From: Clostridia bacterium
Lineage (GTDB): Bacteria > Bacillota > Sulfobacillia > SLMV01
Assembly: GCA_007133365.1 (NCBI GenBank)
Contig: SLMV01000204.1
Location: forward strand, 1 to 7,013
Direction: 5' to 3'
DNA length: 7,013 nt
Made by a program: the position numbers and the translations under genes. Of the stretch, positions 5,442 through 7,013 are shown in pieces (positions within the stretch are counted from its first letter, which is position 1; each line of letters starts with the position of its first letter). The notes beneath the pieces are model-generated. The model was not told the origin of the DNA and did not search any database. It was given only the letters and a program-made list of their open reading frames with translations.

Positions 5442-6482
5442 TTATCCCTCCAACTCCTGAAGCGCCGCAATGAGCCGCGCATTTTCCTCCGGCCGACCGA
5501 CCGAAATTCGAATACAGTCGTTCAACACATTATTTCCCGGGAAATAACGCACGGACATTCCTTTCTCAAGCAATCGTTCTCGGATTTGATCCGCCCTCAA
5601 ACCGACCTTCTCCGCCAGTACACGCACCAGGATAAAATTCGCCTCGCTCGGGAAGGGCAGTAAACCCGGAATTTCTTGTAACGCCGCACGAAGGCGTTCG
5701 CGGTCACGGCGAAGCGGAATCAAGGTGTTCATTTGTAACATCGGATTGTCCATCACCACGCCAGCGGCGAGCAACGAAAACGCACTCACATTATAAGGGG
5801 GTTTGGCCCGCTTCAGACGGTCGATGAGTGACGCTTGGGCCACGGCATAGCCCACACGAAGACCGGCAAGGGCAAAGGCTTTGGATAGCGTTCGTAATAT
5901 CAGCAAGTTGGGATACTCATCGATCTGTTTGATCAGCGACTGTCCGCCAAATTCGATGTACGCCTCGTCGGCGATGACCAAAGTGGGTTTGCAAGCGAGA
6001 ATTTCCGAGACCGCCTCAGAAGAAAAACAATTCCCGGTGGGATTATTGGGTTGGCAGAGAAAAACCGCCGAACGCTTGGAAGCCATCGCTTGCTTCATCG
6101 CATCAATATCGATTTGATACGTCAAATCCAAGGGAATCTCAGCGACCGTAAGACCTAACATGCTCGCTATGACACGATACATCCCAAAACTGGGACTGGG
6201 AATCACAATCTGATCCAATCCCTCCCGAAAAGCCGTCAGCGCAACTTGGATGAGCTCATTGGAACCGCTTCCTAGGATGACCTGGTCCCCGTCGACCTTC
6301 AAATAACGAGCCAACTGGTCGCGAAGTTCGGCCCCATCCGATGCCGGATACCGGCTCGGCGTCATCCCCCACGTCAAAGTCATGATCCGGTGCCAAAGGC
6401 GCGGGTGTAGACCATATGGATTCTCATTGGCATCCAGTTTGACCGTCACATTTTGGGAATGAATCTGGTATCCCTCAGTCAT
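5442..6482 (-). CDS. hisC: Histidinol-phosphate aminotransferase HisC
   Basis: This PLP-dependent class I/II (fold type I) aminotransferase converts imidazole acetol phosphate and glutamate to histidinol phosphate. The product is 346 aa, a normal length. Visible: LDANENPYG (16-24), SRYP (43-46), GSGSNELI (71-78) binding the PLP phosphate, CQPNNPTGN (143-151), ADEAYIEF (171-178) whose Asp172 contacts the pyridine nitrogen, TLSKAFALAGLRVGY (198-212) with Schiff-base Lys201, and CIRISVG (323-329) with the substrate carboxylate arginine. The ATG at 6482 overlaps the hisD stop by 8 nt, with AGGGGGAG (6497-6490) 7 nt upstream. Codons 313-318 contain a perfect Noc-binding palindrome, described separately. 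The position between hisD and hisB supports a histidine role over other class I/II aminotransferases such as those for aromatic amino acids, although such enzymes can have side activity. Confidence 0.95.
   Translation of the reverse strand: MTEGYQIHSQNVTVKLDANENPYGLHPRLWHRIMTLTWGMTPSRYPASDGAELRDQLARYLKVDGDQVILGSGSNELIQVALTAFREGLDQIVIPSPSFGMYRVIASMLGLTVAEIPLDLTYQIDIDAMKQAMASKRSAVFLCQPNNPTGNCFSSEAVSEILACKPTLVIADEAYIEFGGQSLIKQIDEYPNLLILRTLSKAFALAGLRVGYAVAQASLIDRLKRAKPPYNVSAFSLLAAGVVMDNPMLQMNTLIPLRRDRERLRAALQEIPGLLPFPSEANFILVRVLAEKVGLRADQIRERLLEKGMSVRYFPGNNVLNDCIRISVGRPEENARLIAALQELEG
5530..5547. promoter_or_regulatory. Noc binding site (NBS), perfect palindrome inside hisC
   Basis: The sequence TTATTTCCCGGGAAATAA is an 18-bp perfect inverted repeat. 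Its central 14 bp (5532-5545) is identical to the B. subtilis NBS consensus ATTTCCCGGGAAAT. It lies in codons 313-318 of hisC (Tyr-Phe-Pro-Gly-Asn-Asn), about 3.6 kb upstream of the noc start. The Noc encoded here has Noc-type specificity residues, so recognition is expected. NBS sites are normally scattered around the chromosome within or between genes and nucleate Noc spreading and membrane attachment, rather than controlling the host gene. Binding itself is inferred. Confidence 0.8.
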
Positions 6483-7013
6483 TTTGGATCTCCCCCTGCT
6501 GACCCCGAAGGCGCGCCGCGCGTGCGTGGGCCGTCAAACCTTCCAAATCGGCCAAGCGCGCGGTCGGGCTCGCCCATCTTTTTGCGCTATCTTCTGACAT
6601 ATAGAGAAAATTGGTGCGCTTCACGAAATCTTCCACGCTCAACGGTGAAGCAAAACGTGCCGTGGTGGCAGTCGGCAATACGTGGTTCGGCCCCGCCGTA
6701 TAATCCCCAAACGATACGGCGGCACTTTTCCCCAAAAAGATGGCACCGGCGTTTTTGATTTTCAAAAGCAAACTCCAGGGGTCTTTCACCTGAAGGCTTA
6801 GGTGCTCAGGTGCCAATTGGTTAGAAAGTGCGATCAGCTCTTCCACGTCGCCAATCACGGCCGCACCCCAGTGGGTGAAGGCTTCCTCGATAATTTCCGT
6901 TCGATCGAGGAACGTCAGCTGGCGCTCGATGTCGGCCAAGATCGCCTGAGTATGATCAGAGGAGGTGCATAATAAAAAGACGCGTGATTCCGGGTCATGC
7001 TCCGCCTGAGCCA
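6475..7013 (-). CDS. hisD: Histidinol dehydrogenase HisD, C-terminal part (cut by right window edge)
   Basis: HisD oxidises histidinol to histidine in two NAD-dependent steps using a bound zinc. The frame is open to the right edge and gives 178 residues, so about 257 N-terminal residues are missing if the full length is near 435. All four zinc ligands are visible at the spacing of the E. coli enzyme: Gln2 and His5 in AQAEHDPES (E. coli Q259, H262), Asp103 in FGDYTAGPNHVLPT (D360) and His162 in EGLTAHARA (H419). The catalytic Glu69-His70 pair stands in LAPEHL (E326, H327). A reading that begins at an internal ATG (6939) would remove two zinc ligands and is not the true start. The stop overlaps hisC by 8 nt. 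It is the most upstream his gene visible; hisG is expected beyond the edge. Confidence 0.96.
   Translation of the reverse strand, partial: AQAEHDPESRVFLLCTSSDHTQAILADIERQLTFLDRTEIIEEAFTHWGAAVIGDVEELIALSNQLAPEHLSLQVKDPWSLLLKIKNAGAIFLGKSAAVSFGDYTAGPNHVLPTATTARFASPLSVEDFVKRTNFLYMSEDSAKRWASPTARLADLEGLTAHARAARLRGQQGEIQND

Overview
The window is a gene-dense stretch of a Bacillota (Firmicutes) chromosome with moderate GC content. All ten genes lie on the minus strand, so transcription runs from right to left. The assignment to Bacillota rests on a Noc paralogue beside Soj and Spo0J (Noc is a Firmicutes protein), on strong GGAGG-type ribosome binding sites, and on the frequent GTG and TTG starts. 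Genus cannot be decided from the sequence; a moderately GC-rich spore-former lineage is plausible but is inference.

Right part (about 7013 to 2075): the distal part of a histidine biosynthesis operon in the order hisD (3' part only), hisC, hisB, hisH, hisA, hisF, hisIE. Neighbouring genes overlap by 4 to 8 nt or are 0 to 7 nt apart, which indicates one transcript with translational coupling. Together they encode every step from phosphoribosyl-ATP to histidine except the histidinol-phosphate phosphatase (not seen). HisG and the first part of HisD must lie off the right edge. HisIE opens and processes the nucleotide, HisA isomerises it, HisHF makes the imidazole ring, and HisB, HisC and HisD finish the amino acid.

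Middle (2074 to 1943): a 132-bp intergenic region with a probable intrinsic terminator for the his operon. No clear promoter for the next genes was recognised.

Left part (1942 to 1): noc, soj (parA) and spo0J (parB, cut by the left edge), the chromosome segregation and nucleoid occlusion cluster normally found near oriC. The three genes are tightly packed (a 1-nt gap, then a 29-nt overlap).

The most notable observation is a perfect copy of the Noc binding site, ATTTCCCGGGAAAT, at 5532-5545 inside hisC, extended to an 18-bp perfect palindrome and about 3.6 kb upstream of noc. The Noc protein carries Noc-type rather than ParB-type DNA-specificity residues, so protein and site match each other. 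The his operon lying directly upstream of noc, where mnmG-rsmG usually lies, is an unusual arrangement. I saw no mobile element, CRISPR array, tRNA or rRNA, and no clearly novel defence or metabolic system.
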